From contig RPFO01000359.1 of the NCBI GenBank assembly GCA_009746045.1, forward strand, positions 1,282,649-1,346,648: a stretch of DNA of 64,000 bases, in the 5' to 3' direction. A model generated the notes under the pieces. That model was not told the DNA's origin, did not search any database, and was given only the letters and a program-made list of their open reading frames with translations. This document shows, piece by piece, positions 63,939 to 64,000 of this stretch (position 1 is its first letter; each line of letters starts with the position of its first letter). Source of the stretch: Mesostigma viride. Its lineage: Eukaryota; Streptophyta; Mesostigmatophyceae; Mesostigmatales; Mesostigmataceae. The position numbers and the translations under genes were made by a program.

Positions 63939-64000
63939 ATTGTCCTTCGCGTCCTTGTCCGCGCCGCTCGCGAGCAGGTGCTTCACGACCTCCAGGTGGC
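63939..64000 (-). CDS. ankyrin-repeat gene, internal exon (copy e, cut by window end)
   Basis: The 3' 62 nt of another copy of the exon, identical in the visible part to copies c and d (ending [10 protein letters not shown] before donor GTAAG). It continues beyond the window. Confidence 0.78.

Overview
The window is eukaryotic nuclear DNA, almost certainly repeat-rich heterochromatic or subtelomere-like sequence. It carries Copia-type LTR retrotransposons, non-LTR retrotransposons (LINEs) with a C-terminal restriction-like endonuclease (RLE), piggyBac DNA transposons and an intron-containing ankyrin-repeat gene. High GC in the coding parts and the mix of element types suggest a unicellular alga, a chlorophyte being my first guess. 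That is inference: no rRNA, organelle or housekeeping gene is present to settle it. No bacterial operon, CRISPR array, tRNA or rRNA was seen.

Layout. 1-4,388: a dispersed repeat (called R here) split by a 5'-deleted Copia-like element (C1, 544-4,331, target duplication TATGC). 4,389-5,862: unassigned DNA and a decayed LINE fragment. 5,863-33,655: a tandem duplication of about 1.1 kb whose two copies carry different insertions, so each copy shows the empty site of the other. Copy 1 holds a 2.35-kb tandem-dimer insertion. Copy 2 holds a 22.9-kb piggyBac element (pB1, TTAA-flanked, CCCCTAAATGG inverted termini).

Most of pB1 is other elements stacked at one AT-rich site. These are LINE-A copy A (minus), two LINE-B copies tail to tail forming a 1.33-kb-arm palindrome, an unassigned block, and a full-length LINE-A copy D. 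Copy D has 5' tandem monomers and PHD, RING-H2, C2H2, RT and RLE domains, and is itself split inside its RING finger by a Copia-like element (C2, 19,443-25,593, 345-bp LTRs, target duplication CCATC). The pB1 transposase lies at 30,312-32,772 on the minus strand.

33,656-42,239: two non-autonomous piggyBac-like elements (pB2, pB3), decayed LINE fragments and an isolated PHD-finger exon. 42,240-44,870: an 84-bp tandem repeat interrupted by LINE-B copy E, whose 715-codon RT-RLE frame is uninterrupted. 46,533-64,000: the 3' part of an ankyrin-repeat gene on the minus strand. Its internal exons are exactly 99 nt (one 33-residue ankyrin repeat) with phase-0 introns filled by a 33-bp minisatellite. 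Exon and intron amplify together, giving an approximately 3.7-kb higher-order repeat near the window end.

Most reading-frame breaks in the transposons fall in G/C homopolymer runs, so some may be sequencing errors rather than decay.
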